From contig CANGSD010000087.1 of NCBI GenBank assembly GCA_947455875.1, positions 1 to 6,067 on the forward strand: DNA of 6,067 nucleotides, given 5' to 3'. The stretch is from Comamonadaceae bacterium (GTDB lineage: Bacteria > Pseudomonadota > Gammaproteobacteria > Burkholderiales > Burkholderiaceae). Below, piece after piece: positions 1 to 5,734 of this stretch (its first letter is position 1; each line of letters opens with the position of its first letter). The notes under the pieces are model-generated. The model searched no databases and was not told where the DNA came from. It saw only the letters and a program-made list of their open reading frames with translations. The translations under genes were made by a program, and so were the position numbers.

Positions 1-1
1 C

Positions 2-520
2 CCCTCCGTCGGCTGGATCGATCCGGCCAGCGACGACCCGGCGAGGCCGGCGCCCTCCAGCGTCTACCACTTCAACCGCCAAGGCCAGCGACTGAACGTC
101 ACCCATGTCGAGGACGGCCCGGCCCCCAACGCACCTGCCGGTTACGAGCCCGCGTCTCCTGCGGTGCAACGCATGCGCGAAGCGGCCCGTGCGCCGCAGC
201 GCCCCTTGCGTGCCCCGGCAGAAACCGCAGGCATGGTGCGCGAGCTGTTCGAACGACTGGACGAGGCCGACCCCACCCAGGCCCTGATGGCCCGCGTGGC
301 CGACAACCTCAAGACCTTGGACGACCTGGCGGTGCGCAAGGGCCAGCTCGAACGCGTGCTGGCCGACATCGCCCAGGAGATGGCGCATCTGCAGGCGCAG
401 GTGCACGCCGACCTGGATGCCGCGCGTGACAGCGAGGACCGCAACCTCAAGCTGCGTCAATACCGCCGCGAGCTGCTGGACCAACTGGCGCAGCGACTGC
501 CTGCGGCCGGCACGCCCTGA
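2..520 (+). CDS. Unrecognised protein with C-terminal coiled coil (5'-truncated by window edge)
   Basis: The reading frame is open from the window edge to TGA at 518-520 and shows 172 residues; the true start lies upstream. I do not recognise the family. The visible N-terminal part is Pro/Ala/Asp-rich with a short strand-like segment (VYHFNRQGQRLNV, about visible residues 21-33), then a disordered Pro/Ala stretch. From about visible residue 100 to 168 it is strongly charged and helical with Leu at heptad-like spacing (DDLAVRKGQLERVLADI onward), which suggests a coiled coil. No signal peptide can be judged because the start is missing. A membrane protein gene follows 13 bases after the stop with its own ribosome binding site, so the two are probably co-transcribed and may act together. 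Codon use matches the neighbouring genes. The coding call is secure; the function is unknown. Confidence 0.75.
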   Translation, partial: PSVGWIDPASDDPARPAPSSVYHFNRQGQRLNVTHVEDGPAPNAPAGYEPASPAVQRMREAARAPQRPLRAPAETAGMVRELFERLDEADPTQALMARVADNLKTLDDLAVRKGQLERVLADIAQEMAHLQAQVHADLDAARDSEDRNLKLRQYRRELLDQLAQRLPAAGTP

Positions 521-522
521 AC

Positions 523-526
523 GGAG
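523..526 (+). promoter_or_regulatory. Ribosome binding site GGAG for the two-helix membrane protein
   Basis: GGAG lies 7 bases before the ATG at 534. It fixes that start against the longer in-frame extension reaching back to 417, which would overlap the preceding gene by about 100 bases. Confidence 0.6.
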
Positions 527-533
527 CTGGTGG

Positions 534-953
534 ATGAAGCGCAAGTGGCTGATGTTCTACCTGGCGAACTGGTACGCCTTCGCGGTGAGCGGCGCCTTGA
601 TGGCCCTGCAGCACCCCTCGGGCAGCTGGCTGGCCGATCTGCCCTGGGCCTTTTGGGGCACCGAGATTGCGCAGGCGTTGGCTGGCGGCGAGGCGGTCTC
701 GGGCGGCGCCCTGTGGATCCTCATGGGGGCCAGCCTGGCCACCCTGGGCGTGGTCGCATCCCTGGTGGCCAGCCTGTCTTGGCTGGCCAATCCGAATCAG
801 GCCCGCACGCAGCAGGCAACGCCCCGCGCGCCCGACGCTCCGTCCGTACCCCCCGAAGCGCCCCTGACCCCGCGGGCGCAGGAAGCCGCCGATCTGGTGG
901 AAGACCCTCGCTTGCGCTCGCTGATTCAGCAGCTGAACACACGACTGGGCTAA
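534..953 (+). CDS. Small membrane protein with two predicted transmembrane helices, unknown function
   Basis: This 139-residue protein starts at ATG 534, which has a GGAG box at good spacing. It begins MKRKWLMFYL, with a positive N-terminus followed by a hydrophobic helix (about residues 6-24). A Trp-rich, probably interfacial loop follows (about 27-45), then a second long hydrophobic helix (about 59-84). The tail is Pro/Ala-rich and probably flexible (87-113), ending in a charged amphipathic helix (about 114-139). By the positive-inside rule both termini may face the cytoplasm. The close spacing to the upstream coiled-coil gene suggests one operon, perhaps a membrane anchor paired with a coiled-coil partner, but that is inference. 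I recognise no family motif. The 49 bases to the next gene leave room for a separate promoter there. Confidence 0.7.
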   Translation: MKRKWLMFYLANWYAFAVSGALMALQHPSGSWLADLPWAFWGTEIAQALAGGEAVSGGALWILMGASLATLGVVASLVASLSWLANPNQARTQQATPRAPDAPSVPPEAPLTPRAQEAADLVEDPRLRSLIQQLNTRLG

Positions 954-1002
954 ACGCCCGCACACTTCACCATCAGCTTCACTATTCTTGGACGGACGCA
1001 TC

Positions 1003-1965
1003 ATGATCGACAGAAGACGTTTCCTGGGCACGACGGTGGCGGGCGCAAGCGCTCTGGCGTTCGGCTCGGTCTGGTCGCAAGCGACCCCCAGCCTGGGTGC
1101 GCCCACGGCCCCCGCAGTGGGCTTTCGCCGCATGAAGCTGGGCGCGATGGAAGTGATCGCGATTCACGACGGCGCGCTGCGTCGTCCGTTGGGCGATGAA
1201 TTCGTCACCAACACCCCGCTGGACCAGGTGAAGGCGGCGCTGGCCGCGCAGGGCCTGCCCACCGAGTATGTGGACATTCCCTTCACGCCCTTCCTGGTGG
1301 TGAGCGGCAACCGCCGCGTGCTGATGGACGTGGGCTTCGCCGACAACGGCCCGCCCACCACCGGCCGTCTGCGCGCCAACATGGAAGCCGCCGGCTACAA
1401 GCCCGAGGACATCACCGACGTGGTGATCAGCCACTTTCACGGCGACCACATCAGCGGCCTGCGCGCCAAGGACGGCTCGCTGGTCTTCCCACGTGCCAAG
1501 GTGCATGTGCCGGCGCCTGAGCACGCCTTCTGGCTGGACGACGCGAAGATGAACGCGGCGCCCGCGGCAGCACGCGGCAACTTCATGAACGCGCGGCGCG
1601 TGTTCAACAACTACCCCACCGAGCAACTCGTGCGCTTTGAACCCGGCGCCACGATCGCCCCCGGCATCACCTCGAGCGCTGCCTTCGGTCACTCGCCCGG
1701 CATGTGCGTGTTCCAGGTCACGTCCGAGGGCCAGAACTTCCACTACGTGGCCGATGTGACCAACGTGCCCTCGCTGTTTGCCCGCTCGCCCGATTGGTCG
1801 GTCACCTTCGACATGGACCCGAACATGGCACGCGCCACGCGCCGCCGCGTGTTTGACGCCATGGTCAAGGACCGCGCACTGACCGGGGGCTTTCACTTCC
1901 CCTTCCCCGCTATCGGCACGATGGAGAACGCCGGCAACGGTTATCAGTTCAAGCCGCTGGCCTAA
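1003..1965 (+). CDS. Tat-exported metallo-beta-lactamase-fold hydrolase, methyl parathion hydrolase-like
   Basis: The 320-residue product starts with a twin-arginine signal (MIDRRRFLGT, then a hydrophobic stretch to about residue 27), so it is probably exported folded to the periplasm. All metal ligands of the MBL fold are visible: H144-x-H146-x-D148-H149 in SHFHGDHISGL, H230 in GHSPG, D251 in VADVT and H298 in GFHFPFPAIG. The whole layout follows methyl parathion hydrolase and its relatives: the start of the mature part (FRRMKLGAMEVIAIHDG), the AAGYKPEDI helix before the His motif, and a C-terminal H-x-PFP-x-IG. A binuclear metal hydrolase is therefore likely. Its substrate cannot be read from sequence; most relatives are known only as general MBL hydrolases or lactonases. 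A TTG at 988 is in frame, but ATG 1003 places the RR motif near the N-terminus and is preferred. A copper gene follows 15 bases after the stop. Confidence 0.9.
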   Translation: MIDRRRFLGTTVAGASALAFGSVWSQATPSLGAPTAPAVGFRRMKLGAMEVIAIHDGALRRPLGDEFVTNTPLDQVKAALAAQGLPTEYVDIPFTPFLVVSGNRRVLMDVGFADNGPPTTGRLRANMEAAGYKPEDITDVVISHFHGDHISGLRAKDGSLVFPRAKVHVPAPEHAFWLDDAKMNAAPAAARGNFMNARRVFNNYPTEQLVRFEPGATIAPGITSSAAFGHSPGMCVFQVTSEGQNFHYVADVTNVPSLFARSPDWSVTFDMDPNMARATRRRVFDAMVKDRALTGGFHFPFPAIGTMENAGNGYQFKPLA

Positions 1966-1980
1966 GGCGGTCCGCTCGCG

Positions 1981-2337
1981 ATGCAGACCCTGCGAAGCTC
2001 CAAAACCGTCGCCTGCCTCGTGCTGGCCTGGTTCGCGCTTTTCCTCGAGTCTGCGATCGCCTTCACCCCCATCAGCCCCGGCAGCATGGAGATGATCTGC
2101 GCTGCCGGGGGCGGTATGAAGATGGTGGACATGGGCGGGGACAGTGATCTGCCCAAGGCGGGCTCTGGCATGGACTGCCCCTTGTGCGCCGCAACCTTCG
2201 CACCCCCGCTTGCGTCTTTCGCACATTTCGATCCGCGCTCACCGCTGGCGCACGCCCTGCAGCCCATTGCAGCGGCCCACATTGCGTCCACCACGGCGCC
2301 CCCCTTGCCCTCGCGGGGCCCTCCTAGCCACTCCTGA
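1981..2337 (+). CDS. DUF2946-like small periplasmic Met/Cys protein, probable copper-related
   Basis: The protein has 118 residues. It begins with a short basic segment and a hydrophobic stretch (about residues 9-27, ending ESAIA) that reads as a signal peptide or anchor. The next part is rich in soft-metal ligands: M36, M38, C40, M46, M48, M51, M64, then a CPLC motif (C66, C69). The tail is Pro/Ala/His-rich and ends in a GPPSHS-like segment. A hydrophobic leader, one Cys shortly after it, a C-P-x-C centre and a Pro-rich end match the DUF2946 pattern. That family often sits beside copper transport or copper chaperone genes, and its biochemical function is not established as far as I know. A GGCGG box at 1967-1971, 9 bases before the ATG, supports this start. 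The gene lies between the hydrolase (15-base gap) and the PCu(A)C-like gene (77-base gap). Periplasmic copper binding is inferred from composition and context. Confidence 0.75.
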   Translation: MQTLRSSKTVACLVLAWFALFLESAIAFTPISPGSMEMICAAGGGMKMVDMGGDSDLPKAGSGMDCPLCAATFAPPLASFAHFDPRSPLAHALQPIAAAHIASTTAPPLPSRGPPSHS

Positions 2338-2350
2338 CCTCGGTCCATGA

Positions 2351-2369
2351 CGCCTGCCCTTGGCAGGCG
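2351..2369 (+). repeat. Perfect 8-bp GC-rich hairpin with a 3-base loop
   Basis: CGCCTGCC at 2351-2358 and GGCAGGCG at 2362-2369 are exact reverse complements around the loop CTT. No T-run follows, so it is not a classical intrinsic terminator. It could be an mRNA stability or processing hairpin that adjusts expression between the DUF2946-like gene and the downstream genes, or an operator-like site. The function is inferred; the repeat itself is directly visible. Confidence 0.5.
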
Positions 2370-2405
2370 GTCGGTGTGCAGCCGTCCTTCGCGCTGCACG
2401 GGTTT

Positions 2406-2409
2406 GGAG
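2406..2409 (+). promoter_or_regulatory. Ribosome binding site GGAG for the PCu(A)C-like gene
   Basis: GGAG lies 5 bases before ATG 2415. It selects that start over the in-frame GTG at 2376 and gives a normal signal peptide directly at the N-terminus. Confidence 0.6.
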
Positions 2410-2414
2410 TGTTC

Positions 2415-2918
2415 ATGAATCCCAGTTTGTTTCCTGTCGGTGGGTTGCGGGGTATGGCCTTGGGCCTGCTCGCCTGGTTGATGTTTCCCAGCATCACGCA
2501 GGCCCACGATTTCCGCATCGGCGCGATCGTGATCGATCATCCCTATGCGGCGCCTGTCGCAGCGGGCACCCCGAATGGGGCTGTCCACTTCAAGGCGATA
2601 CGCAATCGGGGCGATGCGCCCGATCGGCTGGTGGGTGCCCATAGCCCTGTCGCCGCGCGCGTGGTCATGCACCACGCACAGGCGCAGGGTCCTGCCCGCA
2701 AGACGACCGAGGTTGCGGCCATCGAATTGGCGGCACGCGCCGAGTTGCGCATGCGTCACGTCCAGTCCGACGGGTATTCCCTGCGGCTGGAAGGTCTCAA
2801 GACCCCGCTTCGGGACGGCGAACACTTTGACCTGACCCTTCGATTTGAAAAAGCGGGCGAGCGCACGATCCCCGTGGGGGTGACGACCCCACGCGGTGCC
2901 GCCCATCACACCCATTGA
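2415..2918 (+). CDS. Divergent PCu(A)C-like periplasmic copper chaperone
   Basis: The 167-residue protein carries a signal peptide (about residues 1-30) ending SITQA, so the mature form would begin with His31 (HDFRIG). The rest follows the PCu(A)C fold: an I-x-I-DHPYA opening (38-45), NRGDAPDRLVGAHSP (64-78), VVMHHA around H86, and the terminal LKTPLRDGEHFDLTLRFEKAG (128-148). Family members carry Cu(I) to periplasmic targets such as cytochrome oxidase. The classical ligand set is H-x10-M-x21-H-x-M. Only the first His (H86) is kept. By my alignment the first Met is T97, the H-x-M pair is S122/R124, and the loop between has about three extra residues. Other candidate ligands are H31, H87, H115 and the C-terminal HHTH. 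The gene sits 19 bases before the MbnP gene, probably in one transcript. Fold assignment is good; copper chaperone activity is uncertain given the lost ligands. Confidence 0.8.
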   Translation: MNPSLFPVGGLRGMALGLLAWLMFPSITQAHDFRIGAIVIDHPYAAPVAAGTPNGAVHFKAIRNRGDAPDRLVGAHSPVAARVVMHHAQAQGPARKTTEVAAIELAARAELRMRHVQSDGYSLRLEGLKTPLRDGEHFDLTLRFEKAGERTIPVGVTTPRGAAHHTH

Positions 2919-2937
2919 GATGATTCCGAGAATTTTT

Positions 2938-3819
2938 ATGAAAGCATTCCTGATTGGCCTGAGTGTTTGTGCCTTGACCGCCTGCTCCACCACCGGGCAG
3001 TCCGCCGCGAGTCAATCGGTCACGATTGAGTTCGCCGCAGAAATCAACGGCGCCCCGTTTACCTGCGGGCAAAGTTATTCAGGGGTGGGCACGACACGCT
3101 CCACCATCACCCCCAGTGATTGGCGTCTGTATGTGAGTGAGGTTCGCTTGATCCGCGCCGACGGTCAGGCGGTGCCCTTGGCCCTGAATCAAGACGGCGT
3201 CTGGCAGCACCAGAACGTGGCGCTGCTCGATTTTGAAAATGGGACAGGCCCCTGCCGAAACGGTACCGCGCCGACCAACACGAGCGTCCGTGGCGTCGTA
3301 CCGGCCGGCCGCTACACCGGTGTTGAACTGACCGTGGGCGTGCCCTTCAACCTGAACCATCAGGACCCGACCCTCGCACCCGCCCCTCTGAACTCCACGG
3401 CCATGTTTTGGAACTGGCAAGGCGGCTACAAATTCATCAAGTTCGACACGACCAGCAGCGGTATCAGCGAAGGCCGACCGGCAGCGCCGATGGCCATGGG
3501 CCCGGTGACGCGCTACTCGGTCCATCTGGGCAGCACGGTCTGCGCCAGTGCGAGTCGAACCGAAGCGCCCAGCGCGTGCCAGAACCCCAACCGCGTCACC
3601 GCGCGGCTCGATCGCTTCGATCCGACCCGAGGCCAGGTGGTGATCGACATGGGCGCGGCACTCGCGCAGGCCAACGTCGACGTCAATGCGCAAGGCACCT
3701 CACCGGGCTGTATGAGCTTCCCCAAGGACGCCGACTGCCCTCCCATCATGGGCGCGCTGGGCCTGGCCTACGACGGCACACCGGCGGCGGGTCCGCAGAA
3801 GTTGATCCGGGCGCGGTGA
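2938..3819 (+). CDS. mbnP: MbnP-family lipoprotein (metallo-mystery pair four-Cys motif protein)
   Basis: The 293-residue product has a lipoprotein signal with a lipobox (LTAC, lipidated C16), so it is probably membrane-anchored on the periplasmic side or at the cell surface. The body matches the MbnP/TIGR04052 pattern: WRLYVSEVRLIRADG (62-76), VALLDFENGTGPC (94-106), VPAGRYTGVELTVGVPF (121-137), NHQDPTLAPAPLN (140-152), FWNWQGGYKF (157-166), HLGST (196-200) and GCMSFPKDADCPPI (257-270). C43, C106, C202, C214, C258 and C267 could form disulfides. In characterised members the partner di-heme enzyme converts a Trp to kynurenine, which with His residues makes a copper site. W89-x-H91 and H141 are the best candidates here. 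An in-frame ATG at 2920 would add six residues; 2938 is preferred because GAGAA at 2928-2932 precedes it and it gives a compact lipoprotein signal. The partner gene begins 3 bases after the stop. Confidence 0.88.
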   Translation: MKAFLIGLSVCALTACSTTGQSAASQSVTIEFAAEINGAPFTCGQSYSGVGTTRSTITPSDWRLYVSEVRLIRADGQAVPLALNQDGVWQHQNVALLDFENGTGPCRNGTAPTNTSVRGVVPAGRYTGVELTVGVPFNLNHQDPTLAPAPLNSTAMFWNWQGGYKFIKFDTTSSGISEGRPAAPMAMGPVTRYSVHLGSTVCASASRTEAPSACQNPNRVTARLDRFDPTRGQVVIDMGAALAQANVDVNAQGTSPGCMSFPKDADCPPIMGALGLAYDGTPAAGPQKLIRAR

Positions 3820-3822
3820 CGT

Positions 3823-4980
3823 ATGAGACGCGGGCTGCTGTCTGTGACCTGCGCGCTGGTTGCCCTGATCGGGCTGACCGGCTTCTCCTGGGGGTCGTTC
3901 GACTGGGGTTTACCGGCTTGGGTGCCCACCCCTGTCGTACCTCAGGACAACCCCATGACCCGGGCCAAGGTGGAATTGGGCCGGCATCTGTTCTACGACC
4001 GACGGCTGTCGGCCGACCAGACGATGTCGTGTGCCAGCTGCCATCACCAAGACAAGGCCTTCGCCGACGGTCTGGCCGTGTCCACGGGGGTCACGGGTCA
4101 AAAGAGCACGCGCAGCTCGATGTCCTTGGCCAATGTGGCCTACCTGCCGGTCTTGACCTGGTCCAACCCCCATCTGACTTCACTCGAAGTGCAAAGTCTG
4201 ATCCCCTTGTTTGGGGAAAATCCCGTCGAGCTGGGCATGGCGGGCCGGGAGAAAGAAATGTTTGCCCGCTTGCAGGGCGATCCTGTGTATCAGCGGCTGT
4301 TCGCGCAAGCCTTTCCCCAGGAGGCGCGCGAGGGTGCCGACGCGCTGTACACGCTGTCCACGGTGACACGCGCTCTGGCCAGTTTCCAGCGCAGCCTGAT
4401 CTCTTTCGACAGCCCCTACGACCGCTACAAGTACGGCGGGCAAAAGAACGCCCTGTCGGCCTCCGCACGGCGCGGTGAGGCGCTGTTTTTTGGCGAAAAG
4501 ATGGAGTGCTATCACTGCCACGGCGGCTTCAACTTCACCGACAACATCCGCCACAGCAAGTTGCCCTTGTCTGAACGGGGCTTTCACAACACGGGCCTGT
4601 ACAACCGGGACGGTCGTGGCGCCTATCCCGCAGACAACCCCGGTATCCGGGAGTTGACCGGCGATCCGGACGACGAGGGAAAGTTTCGCACGCCCAGTCT
4701 GCGCAACGTGGCGCTGACCGCGCCCTATATGCACGATGGCTCAATCGCCACGCTGGAACAAGTGATCCGAGAACACTATGCCGCGGGTGGCATGGCGGCC
4801 AAGGGGCCGCATGGCCGCAGCCCGATGCGCAGTTCTTTCATCGCAGGATTTGAGGTGAGCGAAGAAGAGGTCGCCGACCTCACCGCATTTCTTCAGTCTC
4901 TGACCGACCCATCTTTCATCCGCAACCCGCGGCACGGCGATCCGTGGCGGGATCGTGGGCCGCGCGGCCAGCCTCAGTAG
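3823..4980 (+). CDS. mbnH: MbnH-family di-heme cytochrome c peroxidase-like enzyme
   Basis: The 385-residue protein belongs to the bacterial di-heme peroxidase/MauG superfamily. It has an N-terminal hydrophobic segment (about residues 4-22) for export or anchoring, without a clear A-x-A cleavage site. The opening LGRHLFYDRRLS (52-63) is typical. Two c-type heme sites are visible: C70-A-S-C73-H74 and C229-Y-H-C232-H233. W113 is placed where an inter-heme Trp occurs in relatives, followed by LFGENPVELGM (129-139). FRTPSLRNVALTAPYMHDG (288-306) puts M303 where the second axial ligand of the low-spin heme lies in this superfamily. In the characterised pair, MbnH oxidises a Trp of MbnP to kynurenine through high-valent hemes. 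The 3-base gap to the MbnP gene supports co-expression and matches the conserved pairing (TIGR04039 with TIGR04052). The C-terminal 16 residues or so are Arg/Gly/Pro-rich. The stop overlaps the end of the convergent SDR gene. Confidence 0.9.
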   Translation: MRRGLLSVTCALVALIGLTGFSWGSFDWGLPAWVPTPVVPQDNPMTRAKVELGRHLFYDRRLSADQTMSCASCHHQDKAFADGLAVSTGVTGQKSTRSSMSLANVAYLPVLTWSNPHLTSLEVQSLIPLFGENPVELGMAGREKEMFARLQGDPVYQRLFAQAFPQEAREGADALYTLSTVTRALASFQRSLISFDSPYDRYKYGGQKNALSASARRGEALFFGEKMECYHCHGGFNFTDNIRHSKLPLSERGFHNTGLYNRDGRGAYPADNPGIRELTGDPDDEGKFRTPSLRNVALTAPYMHDGSIATLEQVIREHYAAGGMAAKGPHGRSPMRSSFIAGFEVSEEEVADLTAFLQSLTDPSFIRNPRHGDPWRDRGPRGQPQ

Positions 4981-5720
4981 GTCGAGCGCCCGCCCGACAA
5001 GTCAAACACCGCGCCCGTCGAGAACGAGCATTCGTCGGTACACAGCCAGGCCACCATGGCGGCGACTTCCTCGGGCTGGCCGAAGCGCCCCATGGGGATC
5101 TTGGACAGCATGAAGCCGATGTGCTCGGGGGTCATCTGGTCGAAGATCGCGGTGCGCACCGCGGCGGGGGTCACGCAGTTGACGCGGATCTCGGTGTCGG
5201 CCAGTTCCTTGCCCAAGGATTTGGTCAGGCCGATCACGGCGGCCTTGCTGGCGCTGTAGGCACTGGCGTTGGGGTTGCCGTCCTTGCCCGCCACCGAGGC
5301 GATGTTCACGATGCGGCCGCTGCCCGATTCGCGCATCCAGGCCACCACCTCACGGCAGCAATAGAACAGCCCATGCACATTCACGTCGAACACCTCTTGC
5401 CAGGCCTGGACCGGGTAGTCCCACACCTTGGTGTTCGGGCCGGTCACGCCGGCGCTGTTCACCAGTGCATGCACGCGGGCATGGCGCGCGCGGGTGGTGG
5501 CCACCGCAGCACGCACCGAATCGTGGTCGGCCACATCGACCTTCACGGAATCGGCCGCAGCGCCGAGGGATCGGGCCGCCTGTGCGGCCCCCGCCTCGTC
5601 TCGGTCCCAGAGCGTGACGCGCCCGCCTGAGGCCACCAGCCGCTGCGCAATTGCCAGGCCCAGGCCGGTGGCGCCGCCGGTCACGATGGCGTGCCGGTCT
5701 TTGAAATCGAGTTGGTTCAC
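4974..5720 (-). CDS. NAD-preferring short-chain dehydrogenase/reductase (SDR)
   Basis: The 248-residue protein is a classical SDR. Visible elements are the dinucleotide motif T14-G-G-A-T-G19-L-G21, D39 at the end of the second strand (favours NAD(H) over NADP(H)), NSAG (88-91), and the catalytic set N114, S142, Y155-x3-K159. P185 (TPAAVRT) follows, then the usual C-terminal GAVFDLSGGRSTY. It starts with GTG at 5718-5720; the Rossmann motif begins at the normal distance from it and AAGG lies 10 bases upstream. It follows a TRAP permease gene by 12 bases, so it probably oxidises or reduces the imported organic or sugar acid or a derivative. A C-terminal GGR-x-TY occurs in sugar-acid dehydrogenases such as 2-keto-3-deoxy-L-rhamnonate type enzymes, as I recall, but the substrate cannot be fixed from sequence. 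Databases may label such proteins 3-oxoacyl-ACP reductase by default. Confidence 0.92.
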   Translation of the reverse strand: MNQLDFKDRHAIVTGGATGLGLAIAQRLVASGGRVTLWDRDEAGAAQAARSLGAAADSVKVDVADHDSVRAAVATTRARHARVHALVNSAGVTGPNTKVWDYPVQAWQEVFDVNVHGLFYCCREVVAWMRESGSGRIVNIASVAGKDGNPNASAYSASKAAVIGLTKSLGKELADTEIRVNCVTPAAVRTAIFDQMTPEHIGFMLSKIPMGRFGQPEEVAAMVAWLCTDECSFSTGAVFDLSGGRSTY

Positions 5721-5730
5721 GGGGTGATCG

Positions 5731-5734
5731 CCTT
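5731..5734 (-). promoter_or_regulatory. Ribosome binding site AAGG for the SDR gene
   Basis: Read on the minus strand, AAGG lies 10 bases before the GTG start of the SDR gene. It overlaps the TAA stop of the upstream TRAP gene (5733-5735), an arrangement typical of translationally linked genes. Confidence 0.4.

Larger units (their letters stand above)
2338..2414 (+). other. Longest intergenic gap, inside the copper module
   Basis: These 77 bases separate the DUF2946-like gene from the PCu(A)C-like gene. They hold a perfect 8-bp inverted repeat (listed separately) and the ribosome binding site of the downstream gene. No convincing sigma-70 promoter was found: TTGGCA at 2360-2365 resembles a -35 box but has no TATAAT-like partner at 16-18 bases. 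A GTG at 2376 would extend the next gene by 13 codons but lacks a good ribosome binding site. Confidence 0.6.

Noticed and set aside
982..2226. Long open frame on the minus strand (414 codons) opposite the hydrolase and DUF2946-like genes
   Set aside because: It is antisense to two well-supported genes. Its product is His/Gly/Arg/Ala-rich without any family motif, as expected of a shadow frame in high-GC DNA.
2360..2388. Possible sigma-70 promoter with TTGGCA as -35 box
   Set aside because: No -10-like sequence is present at 16-18 bases downstream, and the TTGGCA overlaps the hairpin.
1962..2993. Minus-strand open frame of 343 codons opposite the copper genes
   Set aside because: It overlaps the DUF2946-like and PCu(A)C-like genes completely and has no recognisable domain; the plus-strand genes have signal peptides and family motifs.
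3408..4478. Plus-strand open frame of 356 codons bridging the MbnP and MbnH genes
   Set aside because: It is in a different frame from both. The correct frames carry the lipobox, conserved Cys and both heme motifs, while this one is an Arg/Gly-rich shadow.
4938..4955. Inverted repeat CGATCC / GGATCG with a 6-base loop near the end of the MbnH gene as a terminator
   Set aside because: The stem is only 6 bp, lies within coding sequence and has no T-run after it.
4958..4969. 12-base palindrome GGCCGCGCGGCC
   Set aside because: Short all-GC palindromes are common by chance in DNA of this composition, and it lies within the coding end of the MbnH gene.
4944..5630. Plus-strand open frame of 228 codons opposite the SDR gene
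   Set aside because: It is rich in His, Gly and Ala with no motif, while the minus strand carries a complete SDR with all catalytic residues.
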